Made by a program: the position numbers and the translations under genes. Below are positions 11,112 to 21,762 of a stretch of DNA of 64,000 bases, one piece after another (position 1 is the stretch's first letter; each line of letters begins with the position of its first letter). Below the pieces are notes generated by a model, which saw only the letters and a list, made by a program, of their open reading frames with translations, had not been told where the DNA came from and did no database searches. The DNA comes from Oscheius tipulae (Eukaryota; Nematoda; Chromadorea; Rhabditida; Rhabditidae), in NCBI GenBank assembly GCA_037178975.1, contig JASJZH010000006.1, positions 8,742,001 to 8,806,000 of the forward strand, read 5' to 3'.

Positions 11112-12460
11112 ATGGAGGAACCATTCGAGGACAGAGTATGGGTCGAGTTGAGCACAAGTATAGATGAACGTGCCTTCCATCTCGAGGACGATGACAATGA
11201 CGGTAGAGTGAATGCGTCACAAACACATGGCTTTCTTCAGGGCTCGAGAATTTCTGTGACCTCATCAATGCAGAAGACGATGATAGCGAGCTCGAGCGCC
11301 TCATCGCCGAGAATGAAGAAAACAGTCAGCCTATGGAATTCGTTCACCACGTTGTGCCTCCGTTGTCTGTAGACAAAGCCATCGAGGCTCAGATGAACAA
11401 GTTGAAACTTGTGACCGGAGGACATGATATTGCTGGTCACAAAGCTGTCAATCTGTCGCCGTCTTACTCCTTTGATCCTTTGACTCCACCACCCGAGGAG
11501 GGGGCTCAGAGTATGCAGAAAGAGCCGAACAGACAGGTCATCAACAATATCGAAGCTATTACTACGAAGATTGCTGTAGAGACTCAGTTGGTGATGGAGC
11601 TGCCTCGTCTTGTCTTAGAGAAATACGAGCTCGAGACCATGCCGGCTGTTCCTGAGAAGAGAACTGTGAAGGCTCAGATGGTGGAGTACATGACTACTAG
11701 CAGTCTGCCCATGTCTCCTGTAGTCTACCAATCGATCCCCTGTGACATTGTGCCCAACACCTTGTTCCTGGGTGATTACATGGAGAAAAAGATTTGCCAC
11801 CCTGTCCGACGTAGTCGGCCTGTCCCACACAACAATCAGGTACCGTAAACTTGGCTCTTTATATAAGCATTTTTTGTTCAGAACCGTCTGGCTTATTTCG
11901 GAGAAGGCAGCAAGGCTCTGATGCCGAACGGACTTCTCGCTGACTGTCAGAATACGTCTCCCGCTCTATTCCAACCTGTTAACAAGCAGGAGATGACAGT
12001 CGCTATGTACCTGAAGAAGAACCTGTCCCAAAATGTTGGACGTCGTCGTACTGTTCCCTACATCCCCCAGGCACCGTATTCCTACTCCCCTATGTAAACA
12101 GATCTTTTTTAGAACGATCTGATAAAGAAAAGTCCACGTCTTCAAAAAAAGTACGACTCAGTCGATATCCCTCTGGACGATTCTTATAAGTTCAAAATCG
12201 ACTCATACGAGGAAAAGAGAAGAAAATTTGAGGTGAGCTATTTCTCTAATTAGATGATTTTGCTGGAAGACGCCAGAGTACACTCACCGCCCCAATAGCA
12301 TTCTTGTCGACGAAGGCTACATCAAGTACTTACAGGAAGTAGGTGAAAGAGAACACAGAGTAGTAACAACAAAATTTAGGTGCCGAATAATCCGGAATAC
12401 ATCGACCATGTTACTCTTAACTATCTTTTCTACGGTGCATTCGAACGTGTTGTAAATTGA
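11112..12460 (+). CDS. Acidic-to-basic protein of about 380 aa, unknown
   Basis: Six exons join in frame. The start at 11112 reads MEEPFEDRVWVELS, and an acidic N-terminus follows (HLEDDDND, AEDDDSELERL). Introns are 38, 42, 42 (GC-AG, 12071-12112), 37 and about 41 nt. The middle exon carries EFVHHVVPPLSVDKAIEAQM and FDPLTPPPEEGAQ. The C-terminal half has YFGEGSKALMPNGL, NKQEMTVAMYLKKNL, TPEYTHRPNSILVDEGYI and VTLNYLFYGAFERVV, and ends at 12460. An AATAAA polyadenylation signal follows at about 12497. I do not recognise a family. The even coverage and consistent phases make the gene itself convincing. The gene stands alone between the CT-rich region and the P450. Confidence 0.7.
12071..12112 (+). 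other. GC-AG intron, 42 nt
   Basis: The upstream exon ends CCCCAG and the intron starts gcaccgta. The preceding intron of the same gene starts gtaccgta after an identical CAG, so the second donor looks like the first with T changed to C. Reading through meets a stop at 12096-12098, while splicing keeps the frame into NDLIKKSPRLQ. Confidence 0.7.
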
Positions 12461-13077
12461 TGGGTTAAGATTTAAGTGCTATTAAGGAACAGAACAATAA
12501 AAGAGTTCTCCACTAATGTACATCGCTGGCGGTCTTTATTCGGTTGTAGGAAATTTATAGCAATGTCCAGGCAATGCATCTTCCGACGTGATTATTATCG
12601 CGGATTGACGCCTCGGCGACGCAAAATGAGGGTGGCTTACGGGCTGAAATAGATAAAGAACAGCTGTCCATACACGGATGACATACAACAACGAGGGATC
12701 ATTCAACCTGGTCTCTGCCCTGATCTCTGAACAAGTTATCGATTAGGTGTCCACTTGAAGGGGTGTTGCCCGCTTGTTTTTTGCCGCAAAGGAGTTCGCA
12801 TTCATTTGCTATCTGTCAACTCGAGTATAGTTCGTCGTTTCGGACAACTTTCTTCTTGCCGTTGTATATTTCAGTCTTTTTATATTAATCTATCAGCCTT
12901 TTGAAATTGAGAGACAGAGAGAGAGAAGGACATATTTTTCTGACTTCCTGCGCTTCTATTTTTCTTATCGCAAGTCTGTTGATAGACTCCAGTGTAGTTA
13001 TCACTTTTGAGCAACTTTCTTCTAGCAGCTCTAGCCATCAGTCTCTCCCTAATCTTTCGCCCAACATTCACGTTCAG
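12461..13077. promoter_or_regulatory. Spacer upstream of the P450 gene
   Basis: It holds the AATAAA of the upstream gene near 12497 and the P450 5' flank. A GAGA-type purine tract sits at 12910-12928. No coding sequence was seen; an open frame from 12901 runs into the P450 but the natural start is 13078. Confidence 0.4.
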
Positions 13078-14945
13078 ATGAATCCAGTACTATTGACTGT
13101 CATTTTGATACTGCTAGTCATCTTCCTTCTTCGACTATTACCTTTTCTGCAAGAGTTTTCACACATTTACAAGCTTGGATCCAGGCTACCCGGTCCACCT
13201 GCTTTTCCCCTCCTCGGAAACGCTCTACAGATTCCGCAAAACTTTGCAGGTTGGTTTCTATTTTACGTGTTTTCAGGTGCATGTTCCTTGACACACTATC
13301 TAATCACAGATTGGACGCCTTTCTTCACGCGGCATGCCGCAAATCATCTCAAAAATGGCGAAAGTATTATGAGGCTATGGATTTCATACAGCTTGAAAGT
13401 GTTTCCGCTGAACGGAAAGTCGGCAAAGGTGACAAAACAGTGAAAAACCTCAATCGTCTTTTTTTAAGGATATAATTGATAGCTCCGAAGAGATCACGAA
13501 AGCGGATGACTACGATATAATTCAGCCTTGGCTAGGAGTCGGACTCCTAATTTCGTAAGAAGAGGTGTCTCGGAAGATGACACTATTTTCAGAACTGGAG
13601 AGAAATGGCGGACTAGAAGACGCATGCTTACTCCAATGTTCCACTTTGCTATGTTGGACGGCTATGTGGAGTCGATGGACAGAGAGTCTCGGCTGATGAC
13701 AGAGCTCATTCAGAAGTATGCTGATAGAAAGGAAGAATTCGATGTATTCCCTTACGTGAAGAGATGTGCTCTTGACATAATCTGTGGTGTGTTAGGAGAT
13801 AAAGACAGAGAGACGGATAAACAGATAGACAGATAGACAGAAAGACAGAGAGACAGACAGAACATTTTCCAGACACTGCTATGGGCTACCAGCTCAACTC
13901 CCAAACCAACATTAAGCACCCCTATGCCTTGTCCGTTGCCGAAATGAGCAAAGTAGCCACGGCCTACATCATGCGACCTTGGTTATGGTAACAATTATCC
14001 TTTCATTTGGCATTTCCTCGACCTAGGTTTGCACCAATCTGGTATATCAGCGGATACGGGTTAAGATACAACTCTTTATTAAAAGTGCTCACGGACTTCA
14101 CTAAAGGAGTCATCAAGGAGAAAATGGACAACTTTGATGAGACTGAGACGGAAGGAAGAAAAGCCTTCCTGGACATGCTGATTTCAATGAAGGACCAGAA
14201 CTCGCTTTCGGACGAAGACATCCGGGAAGAAGTCGACACGTTCATGTTCGAAGGCCACGATACTACGTCGTCTGGCATGGCTTGGACTCTTTGGTGTCTC
14301 GCAAGCCATCCAGAGATCCAGGAGAAGGTTTACAGAGAAATTCGGGAGATCTTTGGTAGGCAATTGAATAGTTTTCTAACCTGTTTGTTCAGGTGACTCG
14401 GACCGGGAGATAACCATCAACGACATTAAGCAAATGAACTATTTAGATCGAGTACTGAAAGAATCGCTCCGACTGAACCCTCCAGTGCCGTTTGTCGGGA
14501 GAAAACTTAAAAATGATTTAAGCATGGGTAAAACTTGCAAGCAATTTCTGGAAATCACGTCATTTCAGATGGCCATTTGCTTCCTAGAGGTGGTCTTGTC
14601 TACATCTCTCCACTTATCATCCATAGAAACGGATTAGTCTTTGAGAACCCGGACAAGTTTGATCCTGACCGCTTTTTGCCGGAAAATACAAAGAACAGAC
14701 ACGCGTACGACTATATCCCATTCTCTGCCGGACCGAGAAATTGTATCGGTAAGAATTGAAACATTTTTTCCCAAAAACCTGCTTCAGGTCAGAAGTTTGC
14801 GATCTACGAGGAGAAAATCTTGATCGCCTGGGTTCTGAGGAAGTACAAACTCACATCGAGCAAGAAGTTTGAAGACAACAGGCAGTGCTCACAAATGATT
14901 CTGCAACCCGACTTAGGAGTTCCTATCAGACTGGAAGCTCGCTAA
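13078..14945 (+). CDS. Cytochrome P450 (CYP4-like monooxygenase)
   Basis: This is a haem monooxygenase anchored in the ER membrane. Nine exons give about 495 aa. The N-terminus is a membrane anchor (LLTVILILLVIFLLRLL) followed by the hinge RLPGPPAFPLLGNAL. Family motifs in order: GEKWRTRRRMLTPMFHF (C helix), EGHDTTSSGMAW (I helix, oxygen activation), KESLRLNPPVPF (K helix ExxR), DPDRFLPEN and the haem loop FSAGPRNCIG with its cysteine ligand. The last motif is split by a 39-nt intron after the IG codon. Introns are 60, 41, 38, 86, 39, 37, 41 and 39 nt; the 86-nt one is packed with GACAGA repeats. Motifs fit CYP4/CYP4V-type fatty-acid or sterol oxidisers. The gene ends 4 nt from the stop of the opposing EF-hand gene, so the 3' UTRs must overlap. 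Confidence 0.92.
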
Positions 14946-14949
14946 ATGT

Positions 14950-17611
14950 TCATTCTCTGTTCTGTATAAATCGCATAGTTTCCTTCATATACGTCTTCCA
15001 GTCAACTTGCGCATTCTTCTTCGCCGGTAAATGACTTAGAAGTTGTTTCAGTTCCGAATTAGACAAGGGCTCACCTGGAAAAGGTCGTTGGGAAAGAAAA
15101 GAACCGCACCTAATGTGGTCAAGTGATTGACAAGGACATCGCGAAGAAGGATACCTCCAGTGGCGATCACCTGAAAATGTTATGCACTTCTAACGGAAGG
15201 TAGACAAACGTCGAAAGCTTTTTCGATATTTTCTGCTGTATCGCGGGACCAGTCCCCTTTGGCAGTGGCTGTTAAAACACGATTTAGCACTACAGCGAAC
15301 GCGTAGAGATCGTTTGTTTTCGGCATCTGAAACAACACGAACTTTTTATGTACTATTCAAAGTATGTTTTTTTTTGTTTGAACAGCGGCTATATTGCCAA
15401 AACAGCATGTTCTTCAAACTTTGAGTGCCAGAAAACATGTCTTTCGTTACTTCCCCTTTAGCATGTGTTTCATCAAATGTCGGTATTTTTACCTACTAAT
15501 TGGTGTTGCTTATCAGTGTATCGAAAATAGTACAAAAATTTTTCTTTTCCAACTCATTTTGTATCAGGCTTCTAAATAAGCAATATGGTGATGTTCCAGC
15601 GTTGAGGAAATATTAGCCAATCATATGTGCATATAGTGTGTTCACAAAAAACAACCAAACGACCAGGAATCGCGGGCTTTTTTTGGCGCGGATTCAAACG
15701 GCTAGAAATTAGCTTCAAGCATTTCGTCCATCAAACAATTGTCTTTTTCCGTTTTTCTTTTTGTTAAACAACAGGTAACATCCCTTGGAATAAAGTAGGA
15801 TACGACTTCTCGCTCATCTTCGTCCAAATCACTCTTCTCGGACACAAAAGGAACAATATCTTCGGGGGAATCAATACCAATATGAATATCGGTCAGGGGA
15901 GTAACAAAGTCTGAATGCATCTGTTTTCTCCCAATCTTTGAACTCACACAATAAGGGTAGACAACCGGTGAACTTGGCACATGCTCTACATGACGGTCCA
16001 TCTCATTGTTCTTGTTAAGCCGAAAAAAGACGAGACAAGTGACGAAGGCGATGGCGAAAAGCACCCACAAAAAAACTCTGCCAGAAAAGAGAGAGGAATG
16101 TCTCCATGAACAAGAGCATCCTCCTCACTGTTTCTGCCAAGATCAGCCATTTCTGCGACAACGGAAAGTTTGAACTGTTTTGTTCGAGAAAGAGCCAAAC
16201 GGTGAAGTCTCGAAGAAACGGCTTTTGAGAGGGATGAGAGGTCAGAGGTAATTGACAGCGATAGATTTCCCTATTAACCATGATAATACTGAAGCCTGTT
16301 TCATTGAGTACTCGTTGGATATAGCGAAGGAATAGGGCGGCATGAAACTGCACAGAGTACTCGATGAAACAGACTCCAGTGCCCATCCCCAAACCGACTC
16401 CAGTGGCTTTAACTTGCTGTGAGTTGGTGAGTCATTTTTCACGAGTTAGGTGTCGGTGTTATCATTGTTAATAGGGAAATGTATCGCTTTCAATTACCTC
16501 TAACCTCCCATCCCTCTCAAAAGCCGTTTCTTCGAAACTTCACCGTTTTGCTCTTCCTCGATCAAAACAGTTCAAACTTTCCGTTGTCCCAGAAATGGCT
16601 GATCTTGGCAGAAACTGTTGTTCCTGGAGACATTCCTCTCTCTTTTCTGGCAGAGTTTCCTTTGTGGGTGCTTTTCGCCATCGCCTTCGTCACTTGTCTC
16701 GAAAAACGGAAAAAGACGAAATTGTTTGATGCTTGAAGCTAACTTCTAGCCGTTTGAATCCGCGCCAAAAAAAGCCCGCGATTCCTGGTCGTTTGGTTGT
16801 TTTTTGTGAACACACTATAACATTTTGTTAATCTACCTATTCCTACGGTTTCCTCCTCATTCGAGACGTTGAGGAGTCAAGAAACGCTATAATCAAAAAC
16901 TTTATAGCACATAATACATAGAAGTAAATGTAACGTTCGTCACAAACCGATCATGGCTCGAACCCGGAACTGTTCTATTCAAAATCACCATCCAAACAAC
17001 TGAGCTAATAGCTTGGCCTGAAGCTCTTTTTTATTGGACGTTACCGGAAAATTCCATTCTTTACTGGAGCTTCAAAAGCCACTGTTGCGAAACGAAAGTA
17101 GTTGCTAGCAAGAAGTTACCTTCCCGTTTGACTCTACAACAAAAAAGTTCGCAGATTCGTGACTTAGTTCTCATGAAAGTATTGACGAATTCATGGACAA
17201 ATAATTGTTGTTTTCTAACATTTCTGTTGAAATACGGTGCTAACAGAGATATACATCTCTATTACTCGAAAACTAAATATATTACTCTAAAAAGCTGCCC
17301 TCTTGTTGTATTACAAATAGTTAAGCCTATATTCCTACATATTTTGCGGATAACATAAAAAGAAAAAACCTTTTACCTGTTGATAGAGCAATTCCAGGTC
17401 TGCATTAGAAGGAGAGAATCCGAGTACGCGAAGACTAGCCGCCATCTCTGAAGCATCCAGGAGTCCATCTCCATCCTCATCAAAAGTCTTCAAGACGTCG
17501 TTGACTTTCTTCTTAGTGTCTTCTATCAAAAAGGATTCAAATTTAGCTAAAGAACCAACCATTATCAAAGCTATCGTCGCTAGAATTATCGTCAACATCG
17601 CCCTTGGGCAT
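14950..17611 (-). CDS. Calmodulin-like EF-hand protein
   Basis: The start at 17611 reads MPKGDVDDNSSDDSFDN, then a 37-nt intron, then KKVNDVLKTFDEDGDGLLDA, a canonical calcium loop (D-E-D-G-D-G-L-L-D-A-S-E). Exon 2 ends ADLELLYQQ. After an intron of about 2 kb come PKTNDLYAFAVVLNRVL, IEKAFDVIATGG, LLRDVLVNHLTTLGEPLSNS and VDWKTYMKETMRFIQNRE, with the stop at 14950. This is the four-EF-hand layout of calmodulin and myosin light chains, but loops 2-4 have lost their acidic ligands. Only the first hand should bind calcium. The third-to-last join uses a 35-nt intron. The big intron contains the fold-back element. Joining the 5' exons to the 3' exons is inferred from the continuous EF-hand alignment. 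Confidence 0.75.
15634..16817. mobile_element. Fold-back (long inverted repeat) element
   Basis: The two ends are inverted copies starting TAGTGTGTTCACAAAAAACA, flanked by TA on both sides (15632-15633 and 16818-16819), as in Tc1/mariner-type insertions. The right arm (about 16450-16817) matches the left arm (15634 to about 16285) at high identity. The left arm holds about 270 bp that the right lacks (roughly 15760-16030). The loop contains a second pair of inverted segments around gtttcatt/aatgaaac-like sequence (16300-16370). The left arm carries an open frame on the minus strand with a membrane segment (VLFAIAFVTCLVFF) and an acidic tail; the right arm keeps a shortened copy. No transposase was seen, so it is non-autonomous. 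It lies in intron 2 of the EF-hand gene. Confidence 0.8.
16955..17028 (-). tRNA. tRNA-like sequence, probable pseudogene or SINE head
   Basis: The minus strand has an A-box-like TAGCTCAGTTGTTTGG and a B-box GGTTCGAGCC at tRNA spacing. The acceptor arms do not pair and the T stem is imperfect, so a working tRNA is unlikely. Confidence 0.35.
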
Positions 17612-18003
17612 GTTGTGGCGAACATGCAGTCGAGCGAAAGTCCTCGTAACATTTATTTGCATTCTTCTACGAGAAAGGAACACAGATTCTACTAGAGATT
17701 TGCTGTTTCTTGAGAATGGGATGAAAATTAGTGGGAAAAACATGGGCAGTCAAGGAGAGAGTCAAAAATGATCCGTAGGAATGTGAAACACCAGCTTAAC
17801 AATAGTCGAAAATTGGGGGTTTGGGAACAACGAAGACGGGAGCACCTAAAGACGTTTTGACAGATTTCTTTTGCGAAAGATGACTGTAGGAGATAAAACT
17901 GGTGGTATACAAAGCACATTAAATATGACAACAAAACGAGCATTTAAAGAGATTATGCTAAAACTTAGGATGAGATTAAAGGGCACGCTACTCATAGAAG
18001 ACA
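17612..18003. other. Spacer between EF-hand and DRAP1 genes
   Basis: It is the 5' flank of the EF-hand gene and the 3' flank of the DRAP1-like gene. No exon or repeat was seen. Confidence 0.4.
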
Positions 18004-19142
18004 CTAAGCTAACTGTTTCGTCCGGCTGCGAGCCATGACTCCCATCGGAAGAGAAGGTGGCGGCATTAGTTCGCGGTCCTTGTCCTCTTTGACGATGTTA
18101 TCAGTCACCTCGCGACACAGTTCCTCATCCAGACACTTCTCGTCAGCCTTTTTCACCTTCCTCGGCCTTCCTCGCTTTGGCTTCTCCGGCATATCGATGT
18201 TAGACTTCACCGGAATCACTTGAACACCGCCATTACTCAGTGGAATCGAATCAACTGGACTCGTCTGGAAGGAGGAAATTGGATAAAAAGAAGTAGTTAA
18301 TGAACGCTACCATTTGCACTGGGTCAGACATCATGGGGTATGACGACATGGCCATGGGACTGGTGATCGGGATTACGGATCCAGCGTTTATAGAAAACGT
18401 TCCCATCGAGGCGGTAACCATTGGAGACGTTGGGGTGATTTCTTGAGCCTGTACCGTTGGAACCCCTGTTGTTGCTGGACTCAGGGGAGAAGACATCGTC
18501 AGCTGGTCCTGAAAGAATTATAGTGAGGAACAAGGACAGAGAGACCAAAAGACAGGAAAATAGAGAGACATAGAGCAAGAGAGACAGACAGACTGAGAAC
18601 AGAGACACGGAAAGACAGAGGCAGAGAGACAGTGAATGAAAGAGAAATATACTTACTTTCCACGCTGCAGCTAACGGAATCGAAGATCCTCCTGCTAGAT
18701 CTGTTGGTCTATTAGCTGTTCCCTGTGGCGCTGCTGGTACACCCCCAGGACCATCCTTGAACACATTCTCCAGAAAGCGGAAATGCGGATTTTGTGCTAT
18801 CGCGAGTCTCCTATGCAAAATTATAAACAAATCTCCTGGGAAAGCTTACATATGTGCCGGAGTCAGTGTTCTGCAGTTTCCCTGCTGTGTTACAGCTGCC
18901 GATGCCAGCAGAAACTTCTCCGCGAAGTGCTCCATTGCTCTGCCGATGGCAACAGGGACAGACGCGACCATCCTCCCAATTTCCTCGTCCGACTGCATGA
19001 CTTTTTTGATTCTTGTCTACGAAACTGAGATAAGAGAAAGAGAAACACCTACCGGTTGTATTTTGGCTGCACTGAATCTTCTTCGACGGATTGGACCCGG
19101 ATTAGACAGATTTGCCTCTCTGGGAGGAGGATACTCCGGCAT
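18004..19142 (-). CDS. drap1: DRAP1 / NC2-alpha-like transcription corepressor
   Basis: NC2-alpha pairs with DR1 (NC2-beta) through a histone fold and regulates TBP at promoters in the nucleus. The start at 19142 reads MPEYPPPREANLSNPG. The histone fold follows: RRFSAAKIQP, VMQSDEEIGRMVASVPVAIG, VTQQGNCRTLTPAHM and RLAIAQNPHFRFLENVF, matching the family in order and spacing. The rest is a Pro/Ser/Thr/Met-rich region (PTSPMVTASMGTF, PMAMSSYPMMSDPVQM). Near the C-terminus is an AT-hook-like KPKRGRPRKVKK. The protein ends at 18004. Introns include one with a long GACAGA-type tract (18525-18650 on the plus strand). The Met/Pro-rich insert is unlike the vertebrate tail. Confidence 0.85.
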
Positions 19143-19929
19143 GGCGAACGTCACATGATGGCCTCCTGGTTGTGGTACTTTCGAAGTACCTGAACTTGAT
19201 GTAAACACCGAAAACAAAGTTAAAAAAATCACCTGGTTGTTGGTATAAATTGAATCGAACTTGGTTGAGATCATCCATTTGCGGCAGTTAAAGTATTCTT
19301 GGATAAAGACAGATGTTCCAGGTGAAAAAGGTGAAATTTTGAAGCTATTCCAGGTGAAATATTGAAGAAATAAGGCCTTGTTTAGCAGAGCATCTGAAAG
19401 CAAATCATATATTGTGATCATAGGAGGGCGAAAGAAAGGCGAGAGTTGTTTATTTGTTCTTTTTGAGTTGTTTTTCAACTTTTCGACCAAAATTTTGCCC
19501 TTTCTTTAAAAGCTTATTTTTGTCATCAAATTAAGCAAAAAGCTGTTTACACATTTGAATACTCGAAAAAGCGAAGAAAAATGGGCGATGGTGCGAGCTC
19601 CACGCCGTTGCCTATATACTTTGAAAATCGCGGACGCGCAGGTTTGTCAGCATACGGTAGGTTGTCAGCTGGCTCCTTTATAAGCGACATCGATCAGCCG
19701 ACCGGCCGGGGCTGCGGCACTCGCTCGGCTGGACCATCCCATTGAGAGCAGGTCATGCGAAGCTCGAAAAAAAGAACAGAATGTGAAAACAGTCTAGGAA
19801 AAAAGCTGTCTTTCAGTCAAAAACTGAAATGTGGATTTTTCATTGTAAGGCAGACAAAATAAAAATAAAAAAAATAGGAGAGTGTTGACTACCACCTAAC
19901 ACCTGACACATCACAAAAACAATAAGAGC
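19143..19929. other. Spacer upstream of DRAP1
   Basis: An open frame extends upstream of the DRAP1 start to 19490 but shows no family features. A GC-rich patch near 19640-19750 may be the promoter. Nothing else was seen. Confidence 0.35.
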
Positions 19930-20863
19930 TTAGTTTTCGAATTGGAACTTGCAACCGAGAAGCTGCTCAAGGGAGTCGACAGCCACCGCCTCATTAGAGG
20001 GATCAACATGAATACCGCTCCAGCCGAGATTTTTAGCCGCATCAACGTTTTCCTTCAAATCATCCAAAAAGACAAGTTCTTCCGGCTTGAAGCCGAGCCT
20101 AGAGGCTGTTAACTGAACGAGAATAAAGGAGAAATAAGCAAAATGGTTGCCTGGTATATCTCTGGTTCAGGTTTGACCATATTTTCCAGACAAGATTCCA
20201 CGACAACATCGAATTGGGAGAGATCGAAGGGAAGCCGAGACTCGATTTTCGCCTGTAAATCGATAGTTTTCGCTTTTTTGACCTCCATACCTTGTCAATA
20301 TGGCAATTATTTGTCAGCAAAGCTGTTTTAAAGCCAAGATCACGTAGTTGTTTGAGTACGGCGCAGAGTTTATGGTTCTAAAATTACTAATCATGCAATT
20401 TTGTAGCAAAAACTACATAAATATGGTTGGCTTTGGGACCGAGAGCAGGAGAAAATGGTTTGATCTTGGCCGTGATCTTGGTTCCACACTAAAATTGGCT
20501 CGTTTTCTCTGTTTACACATTCAAAATACTTTTAAATTGACGAATTCTGTGAAAATGCCGCTCTCAATCTCCTCGATACTGATTCCGCCGTGAAAGAGTC
20601 CCCGATCTGGTCCGAGCCATGCGGAAAATTCGGCCCCTGGAATGCCACTCTCAGTTCCCATTCAATTAACGGCGATAGATACCCTCATACCTTTTGTGAG
20701 CTTGGAAATGCTTCCCGGCTTCAGATTGTGCTCACGGTCTATATCTGGAAATTAACATTCGGATAATCGAAAGACTTGTATGTGCACCTTCCCAGATCGC
20801 GGATAATCTTTCATATGACAACAGAACACCTCCGAAATCGAAGACAACAGCTTTAATCGGCAT
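19930..20863 (-). CDS. HAD-superfamily phosphatase (EPHX2/ACAD10 N-domain-like)
   Basis: The start at 20863 reads MPIKAVVFDFGGVLLSYERL. Motif I is present as VFDFGG: the nucleophile Asp is there, but the usual second Asp is Gly, as in the sequences related to the N-terminal domains of soluble epoxide hydrolase and ACAD10. Later exons carry AEFSAWLGPDRGLFHGG, TALLTNN (motif II, Thr) and FDVVVESC. The last exon reads GFKPEELVFLDDLKENVDAA (motif IV, DD) and ends FQFEN at 19930. It is cytosolic and likely acts on a small phosphate ester; the substrate cannot be told. Some middle exon borders are approximate. Confidence 0.8.
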
Positions 20864-21762
20864 TCTGAAGAGAGAATCATATTGAAAAGGCTGTAAAACA
20901 GGAGAGAGAAATGGGAAGTGATAATCCCCATAGGAGAGAGAGGGAGACTGAACAGATTTGGAAAGTTCACATTTCTTGGAAGAGATAGCCCGCGTCTCGG
21001 CAGTCTAACAGTGACGCAATTGCAACAGGAACTATAATCTCGCTGAGACGAGAAAGTCGTCAAAACAATTCAAAACGAAGGTTTCTCAAAAGAAAAGTAT
21101 CTGCTGGTTGTGTTTTGTAGGATACAATCAAAATGAGGACAGTGGTTTGAAGTCCGCTGATATGTTTATAGAGGAACAAGTAACGGTGCGGATTACTAAT
21201 TGTTCCGAAAACTCTCACCCATCGAACACTATTGTGATGGGCTCCTTGCTGGGTGCATGAAGATAGTGAAGACTCATGGCTCTTTGAAACGTTATGTCTA
21301 TCATTGACCGCGTAAAAACTTGGTTCATTGAAAGGTAGTTTCACACACCCTTGCAGTCAATATTTTGAGCATAATTGTTGCATCATTAAATTAATTTAAG
21401 AGGAAAAAAGATGAATAGCCGAAGTAAAAAGAGGGAAATGGTTATTGGAGAAGATTGGAACTCTTGGCAGTTGGTCAAATTTAACTTTTTAAATACCGAA
21501 ACAGAAGAATGGCTTGAAAACAAGATAATCTTGTTTTGTGAGGAAATGATGAGTTAGGCTGTTTCTGCACAGCGCAGCACTACAGAGCACAAAACTGATA
21601 ATTGGCTGAGAACGCTCTATTTAAACTGACCGCGAGTAAGTCGGGACAATGCTGATGCGATAGTGTGACAAGTGTGTGATCTGGACGGAACGAAACACAA
21701 TTTGACAGTGTGCGAGAGCCTGTGCCCTACACACGCAAAGACTGGACGATGCTTTATTAAAG
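20864..21762. other. Spacer between HAD and small membrane protein genes
   Basis: No coding exon is supported. It is AT-rich with short frames only. Confidence 0.35.
21752..21758 (-). terminator. Polyadenylation signal AATAAA
   Basis: On the minus strand the stop TAG is followed after 4 nt by AATAAAG, an unusually short distance. Confidence 0.6.
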
